DNA of 64,000 nucleotides from contig BGKB01000126.1 in NCBI GenBank assembly GCA_003116975.1, positions 124,001 through 188,000 on the forward strand, written 5' to 3'. Within the stretch, counting starts at the first letter, position 1, and every line of letters starts with the position of its first letter. Under the pieces are notes generated by a model that saw only the letters and a list, made by a program, of their open reading frames with translations, was not told where the DNA came from and did not search any database. This document shows, piece after piece, positions 28,828 to 39,500 of the stretch. Source of the stretch: Aurantiochytrium sp. KH105. Its lineage: Eukaryota > Sar > Bigyra > Thraustochytrida > Thraustochytriidae. A program made the translations under genes and the position numbers.

Positions 28828-29871
28828 ATGCAACGGAGATCTACACGCCTCGCGGCGCTCGCCATGGCAGCCCCGACACCTCGCACGCTGGCGACGGCTA
28901 CGCGGGCGACGAGGCGACGCGCGGACGAGGCAAAAACGAGTGATGGCGAGGCAAAAGTTGCAGTAAGAGCGACAAAGCGTGCCAGAAAAACGAGCACGAG
29001 TTCTTCGGAAACAACAGCCAAGGAGGCAACGGCGAAAAAGGCCAAAGCTTTGGGGCCTAGCAAGGACCGAGAGAATGGGCTTCGTAAACTTGAGGGCTTC
29101 AAGGTTGTTGCAGGTGCGGACGAGGCCGGACGTGGCCCCCTGGCGGGACCCGTGGTTGCCGCAGCATGCGTGGTGCCAGAACACGTCACCTTTGAGGGCG
29201 TGGAAGACAGCAAGCGCGTGTCAGAGACCGACCGCGAGCGCCTTTATCATGAGATTACCTCCCATCCGGAGGTCTCATATGGCATCAGTCAGGCCTCGCC
29301 AGCAGAAATCGACGAGTACAATATTTTGCAAGCTTCACTTCGCGCAATGAGTCGCGCTGTGGCAGCGCTTTCACCAAGCGCAGATTTTGTTCTCATTGAC
29401 GGCCCGCATTTGCCAAAGGACCTTCCTGCCTCTGTGCAGGGCAAGGAAGCCGTCATCAAGGGAGATAGCAAAATATACGCCATTGCCTGCGCATCTATTC
29501 TTGCCAAAGTTACCCGCGATCGCATCATGGTGGAACTCGACAAGACCTACCCCATCTACGGCTTTGCAAAACACAAGGGTTATCCAACCGCTGCACATCG
29601 CGCTGCCGTTGCGACGCATGGCCCAAGCGAGGTCCACCGGCAATCGTTTGCGCCGGTACGACTTGCGGCCGAGGCAGCGCGTCTTCGCGCCGGAAAGGCC
29701 GCGCAAGCTCTCGCAGAGGAGGATCCCGAGGTTGCGCAAGAACAGGAAAAGAAAGGCAAGGAAAAGGAGCAAAAGGAAATTTCTACGGCGTCAAAGCGCA
29801 AGTCGCGCGCCAAGCGCAAGCCAAGCGTCAAGCGCACCAAGCGCACCAAGCGCCAGCACCAGGCAGCATGA
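28828..29871 (+). CDS. rnhB: Bacterial-type ribonuclease HII with N-terminal presequence and basic tail
   Basis: 347 residues from MQRRSTRLAALAM; the frame upstream has no ATG. RNase HII cuts the RNA strand of RNA-DNA hybrids and removes ribonucleotides from DNA. The core begins AGADEAGRGPLAGPVVAA (Asp98, Glu99). It continues with EDSKRVSE, FVLIDGPHLP, KGDSKIYAIACASILAKVTRD and ends YGFAKHKGYPTAAHRAAV...GPSEVHRQSFAPV. This C-terminal block is the bacterial single-subunit form, not the eukaryotic RNase H2A form. The Arg/Ser/Ala-rich, acid-free first 31 residues look like a mitochondrial presequence. The C-terminal ~100 residues are Lys/Arg-rich (KRKSRAKRKPSVKRTKR), which could bind nucleic acid or act as a nuclear signal. 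Confidence 0.92.
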   Translation: MQRRSTRLAALAMAAPTPRTLATATRATRRRADEAKTSDGEAKVAVRATKRARKTSTSSSETTAKEATAKKAKALGPSKDRENGLRKLEGFKVVAGADEAGRGPLAGPVVAAACVVPEHVTFEGVEDSKRVSETDRERLYHEITSHPEVSYGISQASPAEIDEYNILQASLRAMSRAVAALSPSADFVLIDGPHLPKDLPASVQGKEAVIKGDSKIYAIACASILAKVTRDRIMVELDKTYPIYGFAKHKGYPTAAHRAAVATHGPSEVHRQSFAPVRLAAEAARLRAGKAAQALAEEDPEVAQEQEKKGKEKEQKEISTASKRKSRAKRKPSVKRTKRTKRQHQAA

Positions 29872-31311
29872 GGCACATTAAGGAAACTACATCGCGCGTC
29901 TTGTCGACGTCAGCGACCTTTCTTTTCTTTTCCAGGAGCTTTCTTTTCTTTTCTGTCAAAATTTGGTCGAAATCATTCCTTTTTTTCAGAGTACGAGTCC
30001 AGTGCGTCACCGTTGAGGCCTGCAACGAGTTTTTTTACAGAGACTTGGTTGCTTGAAAGTTGTTCATGCTGTTAGCTGCAGTGAGTAATGATTTGAGCCG
30101 AGGCTAAAACATAGATGAGTCTTACTGTCTCCGTGGGAACGAGTGAGGACAGAAAAATGAACCCCTGTTCACCGACCATCTTGTTGGCGCTCCTTGCTGC
30201 CAATGCATACGTTTCGCGCTGCCACCCCCACCCCCCTAAAAGCCAGCACGGTAACACTTGTAACTGCTAAAGACGCACGCTTCGCGTCTGGACTGGCTCG
30301 TACCCCACTCTGTCGATCGATCCATCGACGAGCCGGCCAGCTATGCAAGCTCGTTAACACATAGCTGGCGAGGAAACGTCGCGGAAAGGCGCGCGGGTCT
30401 GCCGTTCAGGGAGCGCCTGAGAAGCGGGGCGTCGCAGCAGCGATCGCAGCGCGACAGGAACCGACGTCCATGATGACATGCCGCCAGCCACGGCGTTCAG
30501 TCCAGTGGCGGTGGCATCCACTTTGCCAGGCGCCTTCTCCTCGCGTCCGCCGGGACGACGTCGCTCCAAGTCCACTGCAGCATTCTCATCCGGTACCTCA
30601 GCCAGCTCTGCCTTGCTGTACACTTGCGGGACTGGGACGCTTTTTTAGCGCATGGGACGCATCCAAACCGCAGCTGCTGCCGCTGCTGCCGCTGCGTCGC
30701 GCTGACTCGCCGAGCGGCGCGGCACTTCGCTCGCTCGCGTGCGCGCGTCCTGCGGCGGAGCCAGGACCCCGCCAGCTGCGCTGCACTTGGCTGGCGCGAG
30801 CAGCTTCTCCGCGGGCGGCGGCAGCTCCGCTGGCCCCGTTTCGAGTATCGAGCTGGCTGTGGCATTAGCTGTGCGCTCTGCAGTGCAGAGCAAGCACACC
30901 GCAGCAGCAGCAGCAGTTGCAGCTGCAGGAGCTTGTCGGCGGCGAGGGCGTTGCGAGAAAGATAGACTGCGCGGAGACCGATGATGGCGGGGCCCAACGG
31001 CATTTGCGCGTAGCGAGCAGCGGTTTGACTATTGATGGCAAAAGAACGCAGAGTGGCAGTGGAAGAGGTGGACAGGCCGTACTCGGAGGGCATAGGGCCC
31101 ACACGTTCAGGTTTAGCTTCTCTTGGGTGACCAGAGAAGCAGCTCGAGGGTGCTGGACGGCATCCCGTGAGCAAGAAGCGACCAGGCCTTGGTTTCGGCC
31201 GGCGTGGCGGTCGCAGATTGGCCAACCTGACAGTAAGCAAACGAACGCACGGCACAACAAATACCGAACAGGGAGAGACGGCGCGATCGTGAACTACGAA
31301 GGGCGAGAGAG
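29872..31311. other. Intergenic, 1.4 kb, no confident gene
   Basis: A TTTCTTTTC-rich 3' flank after RNase HII is followed by mixed then GC-rich sequence. A 323-residue minus-strand frame (30497-31468) is Arg/Ser/Leu-rich with no family resemblance, so I do not call it. The GCAGCAGCAG region near 30900-30930 is a short CAG tract. Confidence 0.45.
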
Positions 31312-31554
31312 ATGCCGAGCAGCAAGAAGAGTGCCCCAGCGCCGTTGACCGATGCACAGATTGAGAATATCGTGATGGAGATCCTTCAAAACCCGGCCGC
31401 GGAAATCGATGCAGGCCAAGACGCGGGCTTGGGCCTTGGCGCTGGAGAAGAAGTAGGCCCAAATCCAACTGGGGCGCAACACTACCGTGAACGTCTTTAC
31501 GCTGTAGACGAGCTTCCGATGTGGAAGCCGCAATCTTCGCCAGTCAGCAAATGA
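31312..31554 (+). CDS. Small unknown protein, 80 residues
   Basis: ATG-initiated frame with protein-like composition. An amphipathic helix (LTDAQIENIVMEILQN) is followed by an acidic Gly/Ala segment and a C-terminal part with HYRERLYAVDELPMWKP. No membrane segment or known motif. It could also be the last exon of a longer gene. Not recognised. Confidence 0.4.
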   Translation: MPSSKKSAPAPLTDAQIENIVMEILQNPAAEIDAGQDAGLGLGAGEEVGPNPTGAQHYRERLYAVDELPMWKPQSSPVSK

Positions 31555-31808
31555 GGCCACGAACGTGCATGGAGATCTCTCCTCCCTCTTTTGGCTCAGC
31601 AAATGTAGCCCGTCTGACGGCAAAGCAATCAAGGCGACGACTGCAGCTTTCTTATATTCGTGTACCAACTTTGAATCATTTGTTTGTATATTTGTTTGTT
31701 GTTTCGTTATCCGACAAGTCTGAAACGTATTTTACACCATATCACCAGAGAATGTGAGCTTGCCTTGTGCAGCAGCCTTTCCCCGTTTTTCCTTCGTGCA
31801 CGTTGCAC

Positions 31809-32711
31809 CTATTTGTGAGCCTGCTTGGACTCGCTTGCTGCGTCGCGACCACTTTCTGCGTCATTTCTCCTGTGACCACGCTTTGTCAAGAAAGGATGAG
31901 CGAGGACCTCTCGGCCGCCAAAGTGATAAGCAAGGCGCTGCTTTGGATCCTTGTCCTCTATGAGATTGCGAATCAGACCGATTGAAGAGGCGAATGAGGG
32001 TTCAGCAGCTTGCTGCGGCATCTCGAGAGGTTGCGTGCAAATCATTTCTGCCATGTCATCAAGACTCTTGGCATCCCAAGGCAGACATCGGAAGATGAGC
32101 TCGTACAAGACAACCCCAAAACTCCACCAGTCAACCTCGAGGCCATGTAGTTTACCCTGGAGTTTTTCGGGCGATGTATAGGGTACAGTACCATGTCGCG
32201 AGGAAAGTTGTGCGTGTGACTCGAAAGATTCGAATAACTCGGTGGGTCTTGTGCGCACGGCGAGACCAAAGTCGAGAATGCGCACATGAAAATCAGCCGT
32301 CATGCCAATATTGTCCGGCTTGACATCCTCATGCGCAATGCCATGGTCATGAAGAAAGACGAGACCGAGTGCAAGTTCACGGGCAATCCTGCGCGTCTCG
32401 CGAAGACACGGCGACACATTGTGAATGTAGTCGGCGAGGTCTCCACGTGCGCACAACTCAAGACCTATGAGCGGGTATGGGACTGCACCAAGTCTCGGCG
32501 AGATTACGTACGGCGAGGATTGGGAGAGCCCTTCAAGGTGACGCAAAATACTCGTTTCTCTCTTGTATTCACGATCACCACGGTCTCCGGTCATATAGCG
32601 CTTGACCGCGATTTCCTCTCCGGTGCTGCTGCTTACTGCAATGTAGATTCTGCAATATGACCCTTGCGCCAATTGGCGGATGAGCTCTGGATGTTCTACG
32701 CAGACAGGCAT
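31809..32711 (-). CDS. Compact Ser/Thr protein kinase with HED catalytic loop
   Basis: 300 residues from MPVCVEHPEL (32711); the frame continues upstream without an ATG. It is almost only a kinase domain: glycine loop LAQGSYCRIYIAV (14-26), VAIK Lys37 in EEIAVKRY, catalytic loop HEDVKPDNIG (127-136) with Asp129, Lys131 and Asn134, and DFGLA (147-151). The activation segment GTVPYTSPE (174-182) and WWSFGVVLYELI complete the core. The usual HRD Arg is Glu, so it is a non-RD kinase whose activation loop may not need phosphorylation. The APE motif reads SPE. CAMK/AGC-like in style; substrate unknown. All catalytic residues are present, so it is probably active. Confidence 0.9.
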   Translation of the reverse strand: MPVCVEHPELIRQLAQGSYCRIYIAVSSSTGEEIAVKRYMTGDRGDREYKRETSILRHLEGLSQSSPYVISPRLGAVPYPLIGLELCARGDLADYIHNVSPCLRETRRIARELALGLVFLHDHGIAHEDVKPDNIGMTADFHVRILDFGLAVRTRPTELFESFESHAQLSSRHGTVPYTSPEKLQGKLHGLEVDWWSFGVVLYELIFRCLPWDAKSLDDMAEMICTQPLEMPQQAAEPSFASSIGLIRNLIEDKDPKQRLAYHFGGREVLAHPFLTKRGHRRNDAESGRDAASESKQAHK

Positions 32712-34107
32712 TCTCGCTGTCGAGGCGATCTGGGTCTGCCAATGGGGTCGGTGAGGAAGCTTCTTCGGACTGCATTTCGCCTCATGAGCCCCATCCAAGA
32801 ACAAAGGAGCCAAATTTTGGACTGAAGTCTATCGAAATGGGATTTGCCCAATGAGCATCGTTTAATTTTAAGAAAGAACACAGGAATCGAATGTTTGGAG
32901 GGCGTTCCTCCTCTACGCCTTGACAATATTTATACTGGCTGTGAGGGTGATGCTTCGCGTCTTGCACGCTTTCCCCTCACTATTGCATTCCAACAGTGGG
33001 CATCACAAATCCATTTTGGGGCGAACTGGCTTTCCTGGTGAGCTGGGCTGGAAATTAGTCTTTGGGAAAGAGGCAAAGTGGATCCAAGCAACCAGAGGCA
33101 TGGACCCCCAAGCATCCCCATGAGACTCTTGTATGTGTGGGGTACACATGGCAATGATACATTTCAAATGTGCTTGGCCCTACCAGCGCCGCTCAAATGA
33201 AATTTTAGACCTGTATTCTTCGATTATTAGACCACTTTTACGAGGTAAACTTCATCACGAGCTGCGCACGCAGCAATCGAACGCGACGCGCAGATCACAG
33301 ACCCTGCAAGAAGGTTAGTTGTTCTTTGTCTGATTTTGACGTAATTTCTTGTATAAGTTAAGAGAATTTTATTTTAGCCCCCTCCATTGTCCGCGAAAGG
33401 CATCAGAAACGTTGTCAATGAGAAGCCGGCACTGCGCTCCCAAAGAGCATACAAAACGCAATGGCTACGAATTCACCTTGCGGTGATTGCAACGTTCTTG
33501 ACAGTTGCACATACCTCTCAGAGTTCTTTAAAATTAAAATACTTGAATGAAAGGTTCTTGCAATCGGGACAAGGCGAGAAGCGAAGAGGGAAAAGCAGCA
33601 TGATTTCAATCTTTATAATTTGCAAAACGAAAAGTTTCGTATTTGTCGAGCAGTGACAGGAAATATTGGGGCCAATTTTAAGAAAGAAAGGATAAGAGCC
33701 ATGCTTTTCCCCTTCAAATTTCAAAACTATTGACTGCACGTCCAAGAGGTCCAAGGCTGCTGATATACGCAAGCCCATCGCTCTGCTCTTACGCAACAAC
33801 ATGGCTCCTGTGCAGCTAGGTCGTGTCCAGTGTGGATCCTTCCTTGCGAGCACCGTCGCACGCTCATTGGAAAAAAAAGTAGGAGAGATCATCTTTCGTC
33901 GGATCAGAGCGGGCCGAATCGGAGCGGAGCGGAGCAAGCCAAATAGCCATTCATACATGAGAATAAAAAGGAAGGGAGTATGAGTGACTTGATCATGACA
34001 ATTGTTGCCTGAGCGAGCGAACCCTTCGCCCTGCTAGACATCAACATCACCCTCTTCATCAGTATGATCATCCTCTTCATCGCAAAAAGTAGCCGATCGA
34101 TACAGCA
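32712..34107. other. AT-richer gene-poor stretch
   Basis: About 1.4 kb with clearly lower GC than the surrounding DNA. A 146-residue minus-strand ATG frame at 33518-33958 has no recognisable motifs and is not called. The words TTTTAAGAAAGAA occur twice (near 32868 and 33678). I see no terminal repeats or transposase. Confidence 0.45.
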
Positions 34108-34809
34108 TCATGAGTTGCCTGCCTCCTTTGCCTTATCGATCTCATGGATACGCAAGGCGACCTGGCGCGCAGCGTATTCCTTCCAACTTTGCTCGTTAAA
34201 GCCAAAGTTGAAAAAGTCATCGAGACTTGCGTTCATGCGTGTCCAAGGCTTGTCCACCATCTGCGAGAGGTCCACTTCGAAGGGTGTGTTGCGCTTTCCG
34301 AGCTCCGCATGGTATTGCGTGTAGTTTTCTGCGTTAATGGTGCCGGCGCGGCCGGGCAGCTTGGGAAAGCGCTTCCGTTTGTTGCCGTGGCTAAATTTGA
34401 ACTTTTCCTCATCGCCGTCATCTTCTTCGCCCCGCTCCTCGTCATCGTCTTCAGCATCTTCTCCATTCTCGTTGCCTTCACCGCCCTCTCGGGCCCGTTT
34501 GGATTTGCCAACACCATCCTCCTCGCTTCCCTTGCCGTTTTCGGCGTCTCCAGGCGCCTCTTGCGCCTCGTCCTCGGCGTACGGGTTATCCGTCAGCTGT
34601 CCGAGCTCCTCCGGTGCGCGCAGCACAAGTTCGATGCCGTCGTCGTCGCTGTCGGCCTCCTCGACCTCCTTTTCATCCTCGTCCTCCCGCTCCTCCTTGT
34701 CCCCCTTCTCCCAGTCCTTTTGCTCGCCGTCCTCGGCGGCCTTGACGGGCTCGTCGGGCTCGTCGGGCTCGCGCTCGTCCCGTTTCTGTTCGTCCTCGCC
34801 GCCGGCCAT
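34108..34809 (-). CDS. FIP1: Fip1-like pre-mRNA polyadenylation factor
   Basis: 233 residues from MAGGEDEQKR (CGACCATGG context). Fip1 is a subunit of the cleavage and polyadenylation machinery that binds poly(A) polymerase. The N-terminal ~150 residues are highly acidic and disordered. The conserved Fip1 motif is near the C-terminus: PFEVDLSQMVDKPWTRM then NASLDDFFNFGFNEQSWKEY, matching the D-x-x-KPW...D-[YF]-FN-[YF]-GFNE-x-[TS]-W pattern. The protein ends ~20 residues later, lacking the long Pro/Arg-rich tails of animal Fip1 and resembling the short yeast form. It is divergent from the MscS gene. Confidence 0.92.
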   Translation of the reverse strand: MAGGEDEQKRDEREPDEPDEPVKAAEDGEQKDWEKGDKEEREDEDEKEVEEADSDDDGIELVLRAPEELGQLTDNPYAEDEAQEAPGDAENGKGSEEDGVGKSKRAREGGEGNENGEDAEDDDEERGEEDDGDEEKFKFSHGNKRKRFPKLPGRAGTINAENYTQYHAELGKRNTPFEVDLSQMVDKPWTRMNASLDDFFNFGFNEQSWKEYAARQVALRIHEIDKAKEAGNS

Positions 34810-35175
34810 GGTCGCTCGCCCGGCTGCCGCGTGGCGTGCGGCAGCGAGCTGCTCTCGTCTCCGCTCCGCGCGACGCGGCGGCCGTCGGCAGCGTCGAGCG
34901 CGAATCTGCTTTGCTTGCGAGACGGCGAGCGAGTCGAAGATAAGATCAGATTCGACTCGCCAAGCAACTCGAAGCAACTATACTCGCAACACTCGCAACA
35001 CTGGTTAGAAAGAAGAAGAAGGAGGAGAAGAAGAGCGCCGTGGACAACGAGACCGAGACGCAGACGCGCTTCGGGCGCTCGCCAGCAGGCAGGGCCGCGC
35101 GACATGCGGCGGGCCTCCCGTGGGTCTGCAGCTGGAGGAGAAAGCGCTTGAGGCCCCGAGAACGGGAGAAGCGAG
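34810..35175. promoter_or_regulatory. Divergent promoter region of Fip1 and MscS genes
   Basis: 366 bases between two divergent start codons. It includes a GAAGAAGAAGGAGGAGAAG purine tract near 35009-35033. No specific factor site recognised. Confidence 0.4.
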
Positions 35176-36418
35176 ATGTCGCTCGGCGTGGACGTCAAGG
35201 CGACAAGCTGGGTAGTCCTGGGCACCGGGCTGGCCGGCCTGGCGACCGTTCGCGCCCAGCATGGCTTCGTGGTGTCGCTGGTGACGACGCTGGCGGAGGA
35301 ATCGCAGCTTGCAATGCTGCTGGTGCGGTAAGTACGGCGCGGAATTCCTGGCGAGAGAATGATGGCGACCTGCCGGTCTACTAACTTACTCGGTTCGGCA
35401 TGTGCACACTTGCGACGACAGCAAGGCCGTGCGACTCCTCTCCTTGCCACTCACAATTCTCTTGTATATGCTGTGGGTGTATGTAACGGCGTCCTCCAAT
35501 CTGGTACCCAACGTGGTGCAGAGCATCGTGCAGGATCTCCTTGCGCTTGCCGCGCTCATCTTCTCGCCCTTTCTCATTTATCGAATTCTACGTTACGCGG
35601 AATTTGCTGCACTTTTTGTTGCAAAGGAACGCGTCAGGGATCCTCTCATTGTCGAGTACTTGCGCAACACCTTGCCGCTTCTTGTGGTGGTCGCTTCGGT
35701 CGTGCTTGCCATTGTGGACTTTCTCGTGTACCTGCGCAGAGCGCGTGAACTCAGCGAGGCCGTTATCAGCCTTTTGTACTCTTTTGTCGGGGTCATTGTC
35801 ATTCTTGGCGCCATTACGCTTTTTCGTGATGCCGTGGGCAGCCTCACATTGCTCGTTGACCAGGAAATCAAAATTGGAGATATTATTCAAATTAGGGGCG
35901 TCACGGGTCGCGTCTTACGCATCGGCGCGGTGGATGTGGCCGTATTACAAGGCGGGTATAGAACAATGCACCTTCCCAGCTCTGACTTTCTCGTTTGGCC
36001 GTTTATCAATCACTCCAAAGCAGATCGACGCGGGGGCGTCGTTCGGCTCCAGCTGCGCGAGTCCGTGGGGCCGCCGCGCTCTGCAGAGGCTTATCGGTGC
36101 CTTGCACGAGACATCAAAACTTTTTTGGAAGCGGATGATGCTGTGCAGCGTTGCTCGGTCAATTTCTTTGCATGTGGTAGCGATGTCTCGCACCCTTCGA
36201 CTCATTTGCCATCGCGGCGGCTGCGCGCCTCCACCTCATGCTTTCTTGTGGTCTGGGAGACCACGCCAGGCCCTCATTTATCGTATTCGCGGAGCCGGTC
36301 TGGCGTTGTCTTGCGCCTTACGGAGTGGCTCGAGTCTTGCAATATCCAGCTTGAGCCCTGGCATGTTTCACAGGTCGCCTATTCGTCTCGTGCAAGAGCT
36401 CTTCAAGTGACGTCTTGA
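35176..36418 (+). CDS. MscS-family mechanosensitive channel-like protein, two exons
   Basis: Exons 35176-35327 and 35422-36418 give 382 residues. The 94-base intron has GTAAGT at its donor, a perfect TACTAAC branch point (35379-35385) and a CAG acceptor; joining restores ...AMLLVRKAVRLLSLPL. Several hydrophobic segments lead to the pore-lining-type helix and the MscS beta domain. The diagnostic phrase is LTLLVDQEIKIGDIIQIRG followed by VTGRVLRIGAVDVAVLQGG, MHLPSSDFL and FINHSKA. MscS channels release osmolytes on hypo-osmotic shock; eukaryotic members also act in organelles. The C-terminal ~120 residues are less typical. Location is not determinable here. Confidence 0.88.
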
Positions 36419-36563
36419 TAACGTGGCCAGAAGGCAGGCCTGAACCGCCCAGAAAGGAAAGACGAGAGTTGTCTCTGGCTTTGGCTTCTCCACGTTGAGC
36501 TGAGCTCCTGACTTTGGCGATTGATACATGTTGGGACAATGTGTCATCAACACGAGGCCTAGA

Positions 36564-39500
36564 CTAGTCTCCATCGTTCTCGCCGTTAACCTCCCAGAGT
36601 ACAAAGAGCTCATGGCCGACAATAAAGGCCAGATACCCCATAATGGCGGTGATAGACATGTAAAAAACGGCATAGAGATCGAGATCCCGCGGACGCACAT
36701 GAAAGGTGTCAAGCCCAAAGACGCGAGTCGACAGCCAACTCTTGAAGATATCGACTGGAATTTCAATCACAAAGAGAATGACGAGCGTGCGGAGGAAAAT
36801 CTCAACCCAGTGCTGCCTTTCCTGGCCAAATACGTGGCCATTGGCAAAGTGCAAGGGCAATTGACTAATAATAGGTCCAAATGCAATGACGAGCATTTCT
36901 GCCACATCCTGTGTGCGAATCATGAGAGCCGTCTCGAGACGAGTTTTTTGCGGGAACATCCGCCACCCGGGAAGACCGACGGCGTTGGCAATGCGAACGC
37001 GCATGTGCGGCGCCCGTGGATGGTGGCGGCGCAGTGCGCTCACGCACAGCATGCCAACCTCGAAGACCGCATTGGCCAAGCAGGCCAATACAAAGGCACC
37101 AAAGCCAGGAACTCGCCCAAGACCAAAGCCTTGTACCAGAGAAAAACCAATTTTCACTGTGCGAATCGCGAAGAGATAGGCTTGAATCTCGTCCGCCTCC
37201 GTGAGCACCGCCACGAGGCCCTTGGTCAAGAGCGCTGTGAGCCACACGCGGGTCGTGGCATCCAGAGCGGCCACGAGGAGGAGTGTTAAATACTGCATGA
37301 AGGCGCTATCGAGCTCCAGGTACTGGTACGTGTAAAAGCACATTATGATGAGCAAGAGCAAAGAGGAAAATTGCAGCGTGGGAATGATGATGAGAAAGCG
37401 CCTGATCGAGGTCACAGTTTCGTCACGCTTCACGAGCGTCGGATAACCGCAGCCTCTGCACTCGATGCGAAAGACAAGCAAGAACGTTGTCACCGCGTGT
37501 GCAGCCACGTAGGCCACCTTTGCCGACAGGTAAGCTCCCAAGAAGATGACCCAGCTTTCGGCGCTGTCAACATCAGAATCCTCTTTGCGCTTGTTCAGTG
37601 TCGCAGGTAGCCACACCACGAGACTTGTGACAAGACCAACCAGTGTTGACCATCCACTAATAAAGGTGTTGGAGCGCCAGATGATCGAGTGCACGGCAAA
37701 GCTTTCGAAGAATGGATAGAGCGTCAACTCGAGAGTCAGGGCCACCCACATGACCGCAGAGGTGGATTCTGCTTCGGGCATCATCAGCGCAAAGTGCACC
37801 ACAATCATCGCCGCGCCAATGAGCAATGCAGCCGGGCGTCGGTCTTGTAACGAGCGCAGCTCGCGACCGAGAAAGTTGCGAACCAGGAAGGACGCTGGCA
37901 AGGCATCTTGCTTGATCTTATCCTTGTAGTCAGCTTCCCAAAAAGCGCGCGGTCGGATACGCGGACGGTGTAGTTTTGCGGTCTGCACGCTTGGGGCCGA
38001 ATGTGACCAGCGACGAAGAGACGATGGCTTTGGTGACCCAGGATTGGAGGCGAATGGTCCGTCTGCTAAATTGGCCCATGTATGGGTACCGCGGGCGCGT
38101 AAAATTTCTTTTTCGCGTCGCTTTTTTGCTCGTCGCCGTCGATCAAGCTCTCTTTCGCGTACGAGCGAGTGATAGCGGTTAGCATTGGCGCGCGTTCGCG
38201 GATGATGGTCGAAAAGCCCAGATTCGAGCGCCAGGTCGCTGTGCAGAGAAACGGGACTCATTTTGCCGAGACTTTCGTCCTCTGAATGACGTAGGCCGTC
38301 ATGTCCGTCAGAATCCGGTGATCTCAAAGTTGGGCTTGCAACGTGGCTGCTCATACCATCCGTGTCGAGATTAAGCGTATGCTGGTTAGGCGACAAAAGT
38401 GATCTTTCGCTCTGCGAGTCTCTGTCGCTGTGTGCGAGATCGTCGTCATGGGTATCGTCAAGGTCCGAGTCGGAATCCGAGCTCTCGTCATCAATTCGCC
38501 ACCAATTGACGAGATGAATCGTGAGCGGAGGACGCCGTCGCGGTTTGCCCGTACGAAGATGAAAGTATAAGGGGATGATGGACACGACCACAAGGAGACC
38601 ACAAAGAAACGATAAAGCGAGCGAGACTTGATCGTGCTTGGCACGCTGCAGTGAAGAGGTCGCCAAGAGCCCCACAGAGACTGCCGAATAGAGGCCCGCC
38701 ATGGGGCCATAAATGACAAGACCGCGTCTCGCGGATATCCATGTCAGTATGACATTCAAAGTGGTGACTACGGCGAGCGAGATGGAGAAACCGCCGCGGT
38801 ACCCGGCTGCGATCGAGTATGACTCTCCAAAGCCCTCCACATCGGCCGCGCACACCATTTCTGGAAGCAAGGGCACCCCGAGGGAAATGGGACCGCATGC
38901 ATCTTGAAAGGATGTGGTCGCCGACGGACACTCGACGGTGAGCGGAGGGTCGAAGCGCGGGTCTGACCATCCACATTGAGCAACCTTGGATTCGACAAAG
39001 ATCCAGGTCACATTTTGCAGACACCATGGCGCGCAGCGAGCCAGAAAGTCAGGTCGTATTTTGCCCATGCAGCCCGAGGCCACGAGACCTATCGAGGAGA
39101 CCGTGCAGGCCGAGGCAGCGACGGTGAGCCCCAACGCGTGCATCATTTCTGTATCGGGCCAGAACCTGATGCCAAGGCTTACTACAGGTATTGCTACCAT
39201 AGCGGCAAAGAGCCAGGTCACGTCGGTTTGTAGCGGTGCTCCGATAGATGGGTCATTGAGTACAAAGGAAGACGTATAGTAGTAGTCGACGCCATAGAGC
39301 GTCGAACTCAGCATGAGCATGGCAATGATACCAGCGTAGTCGCGCTCAAATGAAGGAGAATAAAAAGGATACCGCATGTGCAGCATTTTGTGAACAGTGA
39401 TGAGGTCGCCACTTCGAAAGTGCTCAATCGTGCTTTGACTTCGATGCGCGAGGCGATGAGGTCTTGGACTTGAGCCCTCGGTGGCATGGCGTCGAAATGC

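Noticed and set aside
30105-30165. Hammerhead ribozyme-like word (GATGAG...GAAAAA)
   Set aside because: The full CTGATGAG core and flanking helices are not present.
30497-31468. 323-residue minus-strand frame
   Set aside because: No recognisable motif, Arg/Ser/Leu bias, and it overlaps the more protein-like small gene on the other strand.
33518-33958. 146-residue minus-strand ATG frame in the AT-rich island
   Set aside because: No motif and no protein-like pattern; kept only as a note.
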